Source: Cotesia glomerata (lineage: Eukaryota > Arthropoda > Insecta > Hymenoptera > Braconidae). From it: a stretch of 64,000 nt of DNA. Below, one piece after another: positions 34,005 to 47,469 of the stretch (the stretch's first letter is position 1; every line of letters starts with the position of its first letter). The notes beneath the pieces are model-generated. The model had not been told where the DNA came from and searched no databases. It saw nothing but the letters and a program-made list of their open reading frames with translations. The DNA lies in contig NC_058162.1 in the NCBI RefSeq assembly GCF_020080835.1, positions 26,374,758 through 26,438,757 on the forward strand, written 5' to 3'. The position numbers were made by a program, and so were the translations under genes.

Positions 34005-35647
34005 TAAGGTAAAAACCCTAATTATTGACACACGGAAAAAAGTAAACTTTAATATTCACTCGGATTCCGGTTAATTTTTATAGTTTCGAACAGTAAAGCG
34101 GAAATCTGGGTGGCAAGAATATAAATATTACAGAACTTAATGTAGAAAGTATAAAAGCTACAATTTATAATTTAATATCCAAAATAAGTGATTAGTAGCT
34201 GTCACTATAGTAAATAACGACTCTTTCATCTTAAAAAATTACAGTTTCAAACAGTAAAAATTCCCATTTCAATATATAGTCCATATTATGAGGAGAAGGG
34301 GAACTTAGATGAAAGAGAAGGGGGTCTCACTCTGGGAGAATTTAACATTTGAAACAGTAAAAATTATACTTTTAAAATATACATTTTACCAGTCCAAGCA
34401 AGTCAATAATTACAGTTTGATATTTAGCGTTGCGTTTAAAATTTACCATTTTACTTTGTAAATATTGACGTTGCTTGTATTAGAAATTTACTAACTTTAT
34501 TTTATACTTTTTACATATCATAAGATCATTTTTTAGGTACGAAATGATAAATATCAAAGTCTGAATTGTTAATTATTATACTTTAACATTTTAGACACTT
34601 ACACAGCGAATATTACTGTTTGAAATAGTATTTTCTTTCATGTAAAGAATAAATTGTAACGTTTAAATGGTAAATATCATAAAGTGAATAGTAAAATCAC
34701 GATTTCACTGTTTGAAATGGTAATTTTTAGCAGTTGATCATTACTAATTATAAATCGACTGTTATTTATTACAGTTTACTTTTTTCCGTGCACTATTAGA
34801 GACAAAGTTATGATTTGATTTCTTTTAAACAATCAAATATCAATATCATTGAATTTTGTTTGTGGTAATGTTTCAAATAATGTTTTTACTAATCAAATTT
34901 TTTAAAATTATAATCACTGATATTTACTAATTAATTTTAAATAATTAAATAGATTATCCAGATACTCCAATTATTGGCAGGTTAAAAAACTGATTGATCT
35001 AATTATTGACATACCTTCGCCCCAATTATTGACACCTATACTGAGCATGCCTACAATCATCTGCTTAGTCTTATTTATCCAAACTTATTATTAAGTAATC
35101 AATTTTATTAAAGTTTATTAATAATAATTTCCATAAATGATTAATTACTTTTAAAAATATAAAAATTTATTTTAAAATAATTTATTTAATCAGAAGAGTT
35201 TAAACTCTTACAGTTAATTTTTTAGGTTAAAGTGAAAAAAAGGCGTGATAGCGCTCTCGAATGGCTGTCAATATGAGATTCAACTTAAAAATTATCAACT
35301 AGTTATTGACACCCATTATTTAAATATTATAAAGCATACAATTAATTTCGATTATTCAATTTTACAAATTTTTCATATATTGTTAATTAAAAAAAAAAAA
35401 GATGATATTATTAGATGAAGAAATGAATTTAAACGGCATTTAAAAAATGCTTTTCTAATCAAAGTTGTTAAGAAAATAAACGTTCGTAAGGTTTGATCTG
35501 GTGCTTTTATTTTTTAATAATTAATATTTAATATTTTGCACTGAGTAATTTTTTTCAATTTTTTAATTAGAATTTAATAAAAATTTACATGATAATTTGA
35601 TTAAATATACTTAAAAATAATTTAGGGTGTCAATAGGAGCTTTTACC
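34005..35647 (+). mobile_element. R1 element split by an R2 insertion
   Basis: It begins TAAGGTAAAAACCCTAATTA and ends AATAGGAGCTTTTACC. The body is the R1 sequence in the same orientation as 9231-10153, interrupted at 34031-34790 by R2. The R1 text resumes at TATTAGAGACAAAGTTATGA. Shorter than other copies near its right end, where the CCCTGTCAATAATTGG part is missing. Confidence 0.85.
34031..34790. mobile_element. R2 inverted-repeat element nested in R1
   Basis: The termini are CACGGAAAAAAGTAAACTTT and, inverted, CAGTTTACTTTTTTCCGTG. A short CAC repeat at the junctions suggests a target duplication of about 3 bp. The interior has many TACTGTTTGAAAT-type motifs and their complements. The same element lies in opposite orientation at 38531-39286. 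Confidence 0.85.
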
Positions 35648-36807
35648 AATTTTGTTGTTGAATTCCAAAGAAAATCTTCAATTTCTTGGGCAGCTTGTTC
35701 CGTCTGAACCAAGTGGTCAAGTCTCGTCCAGTACCAAGGGGGAGGTGTCACGAGAGCAGGCCAGGGAGATCGAGGTCTAAGCACGTTCTCACCCTTGGCC
35801 CGGCCATAAGGACCCTCAGGGAATCTAACGAGCGGCTTTGTCATCTCTCCACGCGTCCACTCGATCCCTTTTGGTGATGCTCACCATCAGGAGCTCTTAA
35901 TGATGTCTCGGCACCTAAGCGCGAGCTTGAATCCTAGACTGCAACGAATCTTCCTCCGTAGAAAAGAAGCTGAGGATCGATTTGGCATCAATTATTCCTG
36001 GTAATAAAACTTGGAAGGAATATTCCGAGGTTGAAACGCTGACCAGAGTCCGGTTGAACTTTCGGGTCGCCAGATTAATGGATCCTCATTTAAATACGAA
36101 TCTCGTGCCGATACAAGGACAGACAGGGAGGCTAGGACCGCGGATATGAATAACAGGTGCAAGAGAGAGAGAAAGAGATAGATTCTGAGGATGGGAAGAT
36201 GACCAAGGGTCCAAGTGTGTTTGCCGTCCGAGTAATGACTCGCCGGGGTCGTCCAGTTGCTTTGGGACGGTCAAATAAGAGAATGGCTATGCAACCACCC
36301 CTTTGTCACTCGGTGGTTCATGCAGCCCCGAATCTCCGGTACCTCTTTCAAGCATCGGCTTCCATTCTCTGGTGACTCTCAGGGGACTCTTCCTAATTTA
36401 ACCGTCACCGGACTTCCTCTTTAATTTGAAATCTTCCATTTCATTGGAAAAAAAAAAAAAAAAAGAACCAACACACGGCTTGGGGTTATATACAATTGGA
36501 AAAAGCAAAGAATCTGGATTTGTTCATTTGGGATGAGGAATAACAAAGATCCTTTTTTTATTTTCACCCCATTGATCAGACTTGGTGCTTCCGACCGGAC
36601 TGTCCAACTTTCATGATGATACTTTACATGCAAACATCCAGACTTTCCCCTATTTTAGGACAAAGTTGTAAATTTTTTAAAACTACTTTGTTGCGTGTCC
36701 ACCGCAGGAATTTTATCCAACCCCAACAAATCTATTTCGTCAGGATCGTTTTTTTTTTCTTTACATTCCGATGAGTTGGCAGAAATAATTCTGATCTTAC
36801 ATAGATG
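35648..36807. other. GC-moderate spacer between two R1 copies, no gene recognised
   Basis: Frames of 62-77 codons overlap on both strands (35611-35844 minus, 35686-35877 plus, 36157-36375 plus). They have no motif and shadow one another. A poly(A) run of about 17 bases is at 36449. The sequence is not repeated elsewhere in the window. Confidence 0.45.
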
Positions 36808-37420
36808 TAAGGTAAAAGCCCGAATTATTGACACTAAGAAACAAGATTTGATATTTTTTAAGCGATCAAATATCAATTGAATTTCGTTTGTGGTAATGTC
36901 TCAAGTAATGTTTTTACTTATCAAATTTTTTAAAGTGATAGTGATATTTACTAATTAATTTTAAATAATTAAATAGATTATCCGGAGATACTAATTATTA
37001 TTGGCAAGTTAAAAAACTGATTGATATTATTGACATACCTTAACCCCAATTATTGACACCTATACTAAGCATGCCTAGAATCATTTGCTTAGTCTTATTT
37101 ATCCAAATTTATTATTAAGTAATCAATTTTATTAAAGTTTATTATTATAAAAAAGATGATATTATTAGATGAAGAAATGAATTTAAACTCGGCATTTAAA
37201 AAAAATGCTTTTCTAATCAAAGTTGTTAAGAAAATAAACGTTCGTAAGCTGGTTTTAACTGGTGCTAACTTTACTTTTTAATAATTAATATTTAATATTA
37301 ACTGACAGTAATTTTTTTAAATTTTTTAATTAATTAGAATTTAATAAAAATTTATATGCCAGTTATTCTTATTACAGATGATTAAATATATTTAAAAATA
37401 ATTTAGGGCGTCAATATTTT
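36808..37420 (+). mobile_element. R1 element, internally deleted copy
   Basis: It starts TAAGGTAAAAGCCCGAATTA and follows the R1 text. The middle segment (the part with AGCGCTGTCGAATGG in full copies) is missing, joined at about 37145. The right terminus stops after GGGCGTCAATATTTT without the final inverted repeat. Confidence 0.8.
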
Positions 37421-38431
37421 CTTTAATTGAAACTAAAACAATTGTAAATTGTTCTAATTTCCATCAAAATTCCGATATTGAATTCTCCAACTTGGACAAG
37501 ATGTCACCCTTCAATCGACAGCCACTTCTTAGCGTCTACACATCTCCTCTACCCCCTACCCTTAAGCTTGCGTGTCTAAACTCTGTACAGCGAAGAGAAG
37601 AGCCGTCAGAAGAGAAGGGAAGGGGCGAGTGAATTTAGAAGCCACCCTTTTCAATGTCCTCCCCATCGCCCAGGGAAGGTAACCCAAGGATAACGCTATC
37701 AAATGCAGGCTGTTGGTTTCGTCAAAATCAGAACCCCTTTTCCCAACTATAGATGCCTACCTCGACTCCTGAGACTCCGATGATACCTTGTTCCTCGTCC
37801 CTATTCTCTGTTATTCTCCTTCTCCTCTGCAGTACACACGTCACGTGTAATTAGTCGTAATAATTATTTTCGTTCGGGTTCACGAGAAAGGCTCCAGGAT
37901 CCTTGATGATAACAACTCCGCAGTAAAGTACTAGGCAAGGGGAGCCTTACATGTAAGGGTAGCCTTGGCTGGTCCGAAAGAAGAGAAGAGATGAGAAGAG
38001 AATAGAAGGGTGAGACGAGGATCGGGACAATCTCATCTCGATTCCGCCGTACATTGTACTACCCGAGGCTCTACATCTCCTAGTATAGCTAGGACTGGAT
38101 GTTCACGGTCCCTGGCCGACCCTTGGGTGGCAAATTGAGGACACTCGCTACAACTCTTACCTCGCAATATATGTGAACACACTCAGAAGACAAACGACAA
38201 CCAAATGCTCTCTTACAACCCGATTTAATTTGTGATATTGGAGCCCATGGAATGTACTTGGTAAAAGAGGAAGAAAGGAATTGAGCTATTTAGAAGAAGT
38301 TGTCTCTTATATTTTATACCCAAGGTGGTTTTTTATCCAGAGAAAAGCGAGGAGCTAGCTTTCTGTAAAAATCAACTGGATTTTCAGGCAATAATTACTC
38401 GAGAATATCCCGAGTTGAAATTTAAAGTTCA
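37421..38431. other. GC-moderate single-copy stretch, no gene recognised
   Basis: All frames are interrupted. Purine-rich runs (AGAAGAGAAGAG and similar) occur near 37980-38010. No known family or RNA gene was recognised. Confidence 0.45.
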
Positions 38432-39889
38432 CCTGAGAGACAATTTTATTTAATGGTAATGAAATTTTATAACTATTTAATAAAACGTTTATTTGGCTAA
38501 TGCCAAATAAAAATTCATTAAATATTAATACTCGGAAAAAAGTAAACTGTAATAAATAACAGTCGATTTATAATAAGTAATGATCAACTGCTAAAAATTA
38601 CCATTTCAAACAGTAAAATCGTGATTTTACTATTCACTTTATAATATTTACCATTTAAACGTTACAATTTACTCTTTACATGGAAGAAAATACTATTTCA
38701 AACAGTAATATTTGCTATGTGAATGTCGAAAATGTAAAAGTATAATAATTAACAATTCAGACTTTGATATTTATCATTTCGTACCTAAAAAATGATCGTA
38801 TGATATGTAAAAAGTATAAAATAAAGTTAGTAAATTTCTAATACAAGCAACGGTCAATATTTACAAAGTAAAATGGTAAATTTTTAACGCAACGCTAAAA
38901 ATCAAACTGTAATTATTGACTTGCTTGGACTGGTAAAATGTATATTTTAAAAGTATAATTTTTACTGTTTGAAATGTTAAATTCTCCCAGAGTGAGAGCC
39001 TCTTTCATCTGAATTCCCCTTCTCCTCATAATATGGACTATAGATTGAAATGGCAATTTTTACTGTTTGAAACTGTAATTTTTTAAGATGAAAGAGTCGT
39101 TATTTACTATATTGACAGCTACTAATCACTTATTTTGGATATTAAATTATAAATTGTGGATTTTATACTTTCTACATTAAGTTCTGTAATATTTATATTT
39201 TTGCCACACCGATGTCCGCTTTACTGTTTGAAACTATAAAAATTAAGCGGAATCCGAGTGAATATTACAATTTACTTTTTTCCGTGTAAAATTTCCTTAA
39301 ATACTAATAAAAATTTTCTTAAATACTAATATATGATTCATTGAATACTAATAAAATTTTATTAAATACTAATAAATTTTTCTTAGTATGTAAAAGATGT
39401 TGTCTGTTATAAAGACAACATAAAAGTCGGGAGTAAACAAATAGGTTAGGTTAGGATATCTTGTTGAAAAGTCTTAATATTATTTATTAATAGATATTAC
39501 CGTAAAAATATAATTGACTATATTATAATTAATACAAATTTATGTTATGTTATGAAACATAAATTATGTATTGTAATTAAGCACATTTAACTTTTAGATG
39601 TTTATATACCTTAATAAATTAAATTGAGCAATATTAATTTTTTTTTTGAGATTATTTGCTTACTGTCAAACTTTTGGAACAAGTACAAATTACGCGTATT
39701 AATGACAGCAAACGAAAGCGACGCTCGTGGTTATTTTAATAAACACATATTAGTAGTTAAGAAAATTTTATTGAATACTAATAAAATTTTATTTATATGA
39801 AATATAATTTTATTGTTATTGACTAAGTTTTTTTTTTTTAAGTCCAAATAAACTTTTTTATTACTATTAAGTTAAATTGTCTTTCAGTG
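38432..39889. mobile_element. R4 inverted-repeat element split by R2
   Basis: The left end CCTGAGAGACAATTTTATTT and right end AAATTGTCTTTCAGTG are inverted, and subterminal AATAAAACGTTTATTTGG modules also pair. The middle (39400-39730) holds a more complex core with GTCGGGAGTAAACAAATAGG and TTAATGACAGCAAACGAAAG that is shared, inverted, with 59343-60039. R2 is inserted at 38531-39286. Confidence 0.8.
38531..39286. mobile_element. R2 inverted-repeat element nested in R4
   Basis: The ends are CTCGGAAAAAAGTAAACTGT and, inverted, AATTTACTTTTTTCCGTG. The body is the reverse complement of 34031-34790, with about the same length (756 against 760 bp), so both copies are intact. Confidence 0.85.
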
Positions 39890-39980
39890 ATAGACATTAA
39901 AAACGTTAGCTGAACCGATTCAAATCGATAAGGAGTGAAATTAAGTAATATCAAAACTATTCAGATAGTTTCATGCTTTT

Positions 39981-41413
39981 CACTGATAGTAGAATTTAGT
40001 TCTATTTAATAAGATTGAGTAACAGATACTAAATGATTTAATAACAAACCTTTCATTACCAAATATTTAGTAATAGGTACTAAATCATTTATTAAAGCCC
40101 ATTTAGTTCCACCAAACAAATATTTAGTAGTATTTAATAAATGATTTATTGCTACACAATAAATCGTTTATTGGTATCAAAGAAATTAATTTCTTAACTA
40201 ATTTTACCGTGTAATCTAACTTTTTAACTTAAAATAAATAAAAATAATTAAAATAAATAATTTTAAGTAAAAATATAAGGTATTATAAAGAAAAGAATCT
40301 TATTAAATTATATTTTTTTGTTTGAGACATTTATAAAATTTAAAATTAAACAAGTTTTTAACATATCAATAATAGACAAATTTAAAAATGTAAACTAAAC
40401 TCCACTTAGAAAAGACATAAATAGAAGACATTTATTGGGAGTATGTGTGTTTTTTAAGGTTTAATAAATCTCCCAAAATCGAGCTGAATAAAATAACCTA
40501 AGTCAGTGAATAGGTTATGTATCATATAAACATTGGAATTAAAGCATAGCCATCTACCGACAATACTTCCCTAGTAGAAATGAAATCAAGTTTTTAGCCA
40601 GTAACTGGCCAGTTTTACTAGACTTAAACCAGTAACTGGCCAGTGTAATATCCAGTTTCTGTCTAGTAACTGGCCAGTTTTACTAGAGATCTAACAAAAC
40701 ATTATGGCGGCTTTAGTGAAACTGTCAGTTTCGAATTCTGAGGTTATTAGGCGTTATTAAAATGGTCAAATAAATTCAAAATAATGTTTAATAAACGATA
40801 TGATATAAAAAAGTTTCATTTATGTGTACATTATAAAATAGATAACATCATTAGTCTGATAGACTAATAATAAATCTAACAATAGAATAAGAAAATAATT
40901 ATTTTGAATTGGAGATTTGTTTTTAATGCCCACAGTCGCAATTTATATATTGTGTCATTTTTTTTCACTGTATCCATTTTGAAATATATACTGAAAATTA
41001 TTTACACGTTAATAAACACTAATTTTGATTGATTTATACTGTTTTTTAATAATAATAATTACAATAATGATGCGTACAGGTTAACAAAAAAAATAAACAA
41101 ACATACACACACTAGTAAAGATACACTGTCGGTGTAACTAATGTTTATGACTTAGTTGTAGGTGGCGCGATTTCAAGTTTTTACTCGATATCACTAGCCA
41201 GTTACTGGTTTATATCCAGAGAAAACTCGATTATTTCTACTAGGGTTACCAAAGAAATATTTATACTAAGGCTTTGTTCATATAAAGAAATCATTTATTA
41301 AACTGTAACAAATAATATTGATGGGTACAAAATATTTGTTTCTCCTAAATAAATGGATAAAAATTTTGTTACTAAATCAGTTTAGTACTCCGTACTAAAT
41401 TCTTCTATCAGTG
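39981..41413. mobile_element. R3 inverted-repeat element split by a nested element
   Basis: The left end CACTGATAGTAGAATTTAGT and right end AATTCTTCTATCAGTG are inverted. The outer parts match 24472-25510. The R3 text stops at CCGACAATACTT (40568) and resumes after 41245. A further loss follows, because the ATTTAGTACCTGTTACTAAA segment present in the other copies is missing. The centre here (40170-40375) lacks the tRNA-like segment of the other copy. Confidence 0.85.
40569..41245. mobile_element. Inverted-repeat element (CCCTAGTAGAAAT ends) nested in R3
   Basis: The termini CCCTAGTAGAAAT and ATTTCTACTAGGG are perfect 13-bp inverted repeats. Subterminal direct and inverted copies of CAGTAACTGGCCAGTTTTAC lie near 40600-40680 and, inverted, near 41195. 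The ~680-bp interior is AT-rich and non-coding. This is the only copy in the window. Confidence 0.85.
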
Positions 41414-41415
41414 TA

Positions 41416-42280
41416 TACTTAGTCCGAATTTTTTACTTGTGGAATGGTTTCCAAAATTTTTTTTTTGTTTAAGGTATATGGCTATTTAATCTACCAAGAG
41501 TTTAATTAAGAACCAGTGATACTTGGAGTATCTTTGGGTACTCTCACAGCTAGAAAATTTAGCCTTAGAAGCTATCAAGTTAATTTTTTTTTTCAAAAAG
41601 AGTCTATTAGACGTCAAATGATCAACTAGAAAGATATTTTTTTTAAAACATTTGAATTTATTCTTTTTTGAAAATTTTGAATCTCTACTTTTTACATTCA
41701 ATACATTGAATCTACTACTTAAATTTCGACTTGAGTAGAAAGCGTTTGCTCTAGTCGTCAAGAAGCTTCCCAGCGGACAATTTTCTGAAGGTTTGAGTAA
41801 GAGGTAAATACGAAATTTAATAGAAACTTTGTTGTTGACGAAGAGATCCACACCGGGAGAAGTCGTAGTGATCATAGAACAGTCTCAAGAGGACTTCTGT
41901 CTGGTACTCTTCCTCATCTTCCCAATTAAACCATTACTTTAATTGCGTATACGGTGACATTAATAATGCATAACCGTACTCCAATAAACACTTAATCTCA
42001 TCAACCAGCTGGACCACCGTCAGTCCGTCTTTTCACTTTTGTGTCCCGAGTTCAACGAACGCTTGAAGAAAGACAAAGGAGAATAAGATCCGAAGCTTTT
42101 CATAAATACTGAATGACACCCGCGGGCAGAGCCCAGACACCGTTGGTGAATCAGCTTCGCCTTCCTTTTCACTTTAGACGAGGGCCGGGAGCTTCCCAGT
42201 GGTTTTCGCTCAGACTCTAATAAAGGGTTAATTAATACGCTTTAAAATCCGTCGAAGGGTGAGAGAGAGCTCTGGTGGTA
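41416..42280. other. No gene supported; contains the longest open frame in the window
   Basis: The minus-strand frame 41875-41486 (129 codons) is the longest in the window. Its composition (many K, S and F from AAA/TTT runs), the lack of any motif and the lack of neighbouring exons make chance the best explanation. The remainder is GC-moderate single-copy DNA. Confidence 0.4.
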
Positions 42281-45200
42281 TATTGGCACCAGCAAGGGTG
42301 ATCCCGGTAAATTATAAACAAAGTAAGTAAATAAAATTAAATAAAAAATTTTACCGTGGTGAAAAAAGTGTACAGTGTGTTATACAGTGTTAAGGATAAC
42401 ATGAACACGTCCGCGAAGCGTAATTATCGCTAGGGGTTGCTCAAGGGAAAAGAGAGTGTGATGGTGGTGGCAAATCCCAGCTCTGGTAGAAGACTCACGA
42501 CGTCGAGAGTCACCTCGTCGGTAAACCCAATTTATTTATACGAGCGTGAGCGGGAAGGGTGACAAGCGAGAAGAAACACCGGAACGGTGTTACTATCAAG
42601 GATAGTCACTACAGGTTATGGGTACAGTGCAAAGTATACTGAGACAAAGAGGTAGATGCCGACGGCGACTTGCTAACCACTTGTCGCTGGTTCAGCCCCA
42701 TAAATTCGTCCTTCAACGGCGTTGTCCGTCATTTGGAAGCTTATAGAGGATAGAGAAAAGAAATAGAAGGGTGGAATAGATCTTGAAGCTTTGAATCCAG
42801 GATGAGCTTGATGGTTGATAGTTATGTATCGATTAGGCATAAAGATGTGGTGGTGTGTGGTAGGCTGGGATGTGCTGGTAGGAAGGATATAAAGGAAGCC
42901 AGTGTAGTCTGGGATAAGTTAAACTATGTAACAGGATCCTGCAGACGACGTATCGTTGTCGTGGAACGAAATGAGATGAAGGCAGTGGAGTATGACGATG
43001 TTACGGTGATGGGCGACTGCCTTCAAGCTACAGTTAAAGCTAGGCTTCTAGATTTCTCCAAAGCATATAGTAGCTTCTGTGGAAACCCATCAACAAAGAT
43101 GTCGACGGAAAACCTCTAAGTTGGAGCCGAGGGTGAATTTTACTCAGCTGGACCCGAAGTAGTATTTAGCTGGTTATAGAAACTCTTTCAAAGGACAATT
43201 GTCCTTTTAATGGTCATTTCCAATAGGTTTTGTTTTTGTTTAGGTGGAAAAAAATACGTTAAGTTATTTCGGTGCTTTGGAGTTTAGTTTAAGACTACTG
43301 AGGATTCTGAGAGAAAGGGTGATGCTATACGACGTTCCTCGCATTCAATGTTCTTTGAAAACTTTGGACGTTAAGAGAAAGGGCTAAGAGGATGTATTGT
43401 AAAAGCTAAGGAAGGGTGGACGAAAGAGTGAAGAGGATATCTAGAATTTAGGTGGAAAAATAAATCGAAATAGGAGTTGCGCAAATCCTAGTATTAGGTT
43501 ATTTTATGATTTTTTTTTTTAGTTTAAAGGAGCATTTATTAAACGTTTAGATGTCTTAGAGTACTTTTATACTGTGAAGCATCGAGCGTGAAACAAGTAT
43601 TCTATGTTGGTTCAAAGCACCAATGCTTTTCGGGAACAATAGGGCGCTGGATGAGCCTTTGATAAGTGACTTTTATGCTTTAGCATCAGTGTTCAGTGTT
43701 CAGTGCTTTTTTATGAAATGTGTATTGTTAAATTTTGTGTGTTGGAAAGTAAAAGGAAAAAAAAGTTGGGAAAATTTAAAAGTGCACGACTTATAATGCT
43801 CAGTTAATTATAAAAAAAAAAAAAAAAAAAAAAATTAGTCGTTCAAAATTAGTTGCCGAAAAAATAGCTGTACTAGGGAGGTAACTTACAATTCTCCTTA
43901 AGAATTAAAAAAAAAAATTTAATTTAATCAATGAATTTTTTCGCAACGTTATAGTGTATTCAGAGTTTCATACATGACAGACAGGAAAATTTTGATGTTT
44001 TTTTTTTTCGTTTCTAGTGCACTAAATCAATTTTTGAAAAGTGTCAATGACAATAGTATGCAAAATATCTTGATTCCGTACACTAACAAGACTATAATAA
44101 TAAAAATAGTTGCCAAAATGAGGCGAAAAAAATTTTTCGATCTTAAAGCACTCTCTGATGCTTCGCATCATGATTCGTGCAAAAAAGTCGTAGCATGTTC
44201 TGGAGAAACTTAGTCTTGAGATGAATTTCCGATCGATTGGGTTCCTAACGATGGCTTTCAGGTTACCTGTAAATGAAGTTATTGGTTGAGAAATACACTG
44301 GCACTAATGAAGGACAAGATGTCGGGGGGTGAAGCTTCGAACCGAAGCAAAATCAACCAACAGGTCGCCATTAGAGCATACTGTTAACAAACTACTAATA
44401 GCCAATTCATACGGGCAAGTTACGGCACAACCGCAAGATGTCATCAGAAGTAAATCTCTGACAAAAACAAACTCTGCTGGATTTAAGATATTGGCGCAAA
44501 ATTAATTTGCCAAAGTTTGATGATGATGACGCTAACAATGTTGATGATCATCAGCTTTTGATTAACAACGATTGATTTTATCATCCATTAATAGCGGCAT
44601 GATTAAAGCAGCGTACATTTGAGAATGACAATACCCAAAGGGACGCATGCCACTTATTACTTGCCTTGTCCTGTATCCTCATACAATAGAACGTGAATCT
44701 TGGCCTTGGTCTTTCTAGCTCACTACAGCAACTGCTTTTGGCTTTTGGTTTTCAGGTTGGTCTTGGTTGCGTAATTACGAGGGGAAAATTAAGCACCGAC
44801 ACAGCCGCCACCTTACTACTTGGTCGGTCGGGTTCTTGCTTCTAGTCCAACGTCTAGTCTTCTTCCTTGAGTGTTGAGTGTATTCGTCCTTGCTCACCCG
44901 GTTAACGAGGGAAAGGAGAAGACAGAGGTTATATTAGTGGGTAGACAGAGGAAACCAGTAGTCACGTTCTCATGCGGCTAGAACATCCTCTTCCTTTTTG
45001 GCAAAGACAAAGATACAATGAGTATAAACGACGACAAGAACGTCAGCGTGTCCTTTAGATGTTGGCGCCTTAGATCTTGCCAATGAATCGAGCCACAAAG
45101 CGACCATTAAAAGATCATATCACTCCTTAGCTTGGAAGCTCAAGACACGTCTCTTGCCTGATCCAACGCTAAAATCATCTCAATATTCCAGCTGACGTGT

Positions 45201-47469
45201 CATTATAGACAAGGCTTCTGCAGTAAATTTGATGATTATCGAATTTCCCGAAAAAAAAAATTTTCAATTTTCAAGTTTGCAAGCTAGCAGCGAAATGTCA
45301 TCAAAATGAATAATTAGAGGGTGTTTAAAATTAAATCTGACATTAAAAGGGAAACTCATTAGACAACCATGCTTAAATAGTAAGCAGTAATAGTTTGAAT
45401 TAGTAAGACTATTGAAAGGTAACCCATGTCTCGGACGTAGACCGTTGAGTGTTAGAATAGCGACTAGCTAATGGCGACCAACCTGAACCTTACAAGACTT
45501 AGTACCAAGGGAGTAGAATAGAAACTCTATAAGGGTATAGAATATATAGAATAGGAAAGCTTGAGGTCACAAGACCGTCGGTTGCCCTATCGCCTTACTC
45601 ACCCTCGGTCACATCGACGCGACTAAATTAACCATGAATGGGCAATTAACCTCGGAAACCAGTCACCAAGGTACCAAACCAAGTCTGGGTTCCTATATTT
45701 TATTACACCAACAATTGCAACGTCCTCAGCAGTTAAACTTTGACAAACTACTGACAAAGTAAACTTTAAAATAATAATAACGATAATAACAGAAACCAGC
45801 AAAATGATGTTTATTGCCAGTCTAACTGAGTATAGAATAATTGCAAGGTTTTTATCGGATGCATCTGAGGTATAATAAAAATCAGATGAGCTTTTTTGTC
45901 GAAGGACAACCCGGTACCAAGGGGTAGCTTTGGGGTAGCTGATTATTTAACCGACAAAAACCCAGACGGGCCGTTCTTTCCCCTTTCCATTCCTCAGATC
46001 CACACGACACACAACTTAACAGAGAGCTCAAAACGTAGCTTTTGTTTCTCAGCCCCGTGTTGGGGTTGAGGGTTGAGGGTAGTTGAGGGTAGCAGGAGGA
46101 AGACCACCGTACTTTAAACAGCAGCGCGGGCGGTACCACGCGATGCTACATTTTTAATTACTTACACCCACGCAGCTGCATCAAGCGCGATCACTATAAA
46201 TCAAGGGTGAGCGCCGCCCAGCAAAGTAATTACACCTTGAATTTTAGATAATGCCGAGCCGCTTCTTTACCTTTTTTTTCATTATGTTTTTACAATTTAC
46301 TCTTGCTGCCAATCAACCATAAATTCACCTACCCTCTTCTTGCCCTTCAGTGCCTCCTCGAGAGCCGGTGAGTAATTTTACCAGCAACTAACGCAATAAA
46401 GAAACTCGGTAAAAAGATCAATGAGGAAAAGGGGAAGAAGATCTGGATAAAATGTAGGACTGGATTTGTCACGCACGTGAGACTCAACCCAACAGGACCT
46501 CTGGGAGACTACTAATAAGAGCTAACTACACCAAAGACGTTATACAGTCTTAGATAGTGCCAGCAAAAGTTAACCCTAACCATCTTACTCTATTCCAAGG
46601 TTCAGGCACTCATTATTGCATTCCCATGCGATCATTTCCATGCGGAAACACCCGGAAAGCAACTAACACCAACCAGATACTGCAATTGTATAAACACCCA
46701 TAAGAACTACCGAATATAATTACATATTCCCAGCATATAAGCTATTCTACAAGCTAGTTGCTTTTACTTTGCTACGTGTCTTCACGTGTTGTGAATTCAG
46801 TGTATCAATTCCCAAATCATCATGATACTCTAAAGTTTAATTCCAATTCTAAAACAACTTTGGATCCTGCTTTGGAACGTGCATACAAGTTCCAATTCTT
46901 ACTTGCAAGTTGCTTTGAAATTATCTACACGCACTTTGGATCCGTCGAATTCGAACGGGTTGTCTCTCCATACTTGGATAATCCAAGCAAGAAAATAAAT
47001 CCAGGTATTGGTGATCAAGGAATAGAGTTTTGAGCTAACAAGGCGCTAGTGATAGCGATAAGATTGGAAACTGACCAAAGAGGCTTATCAGGATAGTTGG
47101 GTAAGCCGCGGTTTCCTGCGAAATGAAATTGGCGACTAGGATAGGACCTTTGAGAACTATGCCATTGAAGGGGTAAGGCATACTTGGAAACTTGCTAAAT
47201 CTCGATTAGCTTAAGGTTTAAGTCAATACACCGGGGCAAAGAGGATTTCCTTTTGGTTGAACGCTGCCCTCCAGCCTGGAGGAGTTTATACCCGTGTATC
47301 TGGTTGGGTATCTTCATCGTTAGTTTCTCTTAATCTAAATTAATGCTTTTACTTTGCTGGATGATCAAGCGGATTGACTTGTACAGTTGATTGGTAAGTA
47401 GTTTCAAGATCTTGAGATTGATGGTCTTGAAGGCGGAGCATGTCAGTGTTTCGATAATTCGATTTCATA
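42281..47469. other. Longest repeat-poor, GC-richer stretch; no gene recognised
   Basis: About 5 kb lacks the element families found elsewhere and has a more even base composition, as expected of intron, UTR or regulatory DNA under less transposon load. The portion near 42360-42420 (AAAGTGTACAGTGTGTTATA) has the feel of an insect 5' UTR. Frames at 42802-43119 (105 codons), 44213 and 46758-47033 (91 codons) have no recognisable domain and no consistent splice partners. Poly(A) about 24 bases long at 43810. A TTGAGGG short repeat lies at 46063-46092. I cannot support any transcript from sequence alone. Confidence 0.45.

Noticed and set aside
41486..41875. 129-codon minus-strand open frame, the longest in the window
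   Set aside because: Composition follows AAA/TTT runs, no family motif, no promoter or splice context, no conserved partner in the window.
42802..43119. 105-codon plus-strand open frame
   Set aside because: Better composition than most, but no recognisable domain, and isolated. Recorded under the repeat-poor stretch instead of as a gene.
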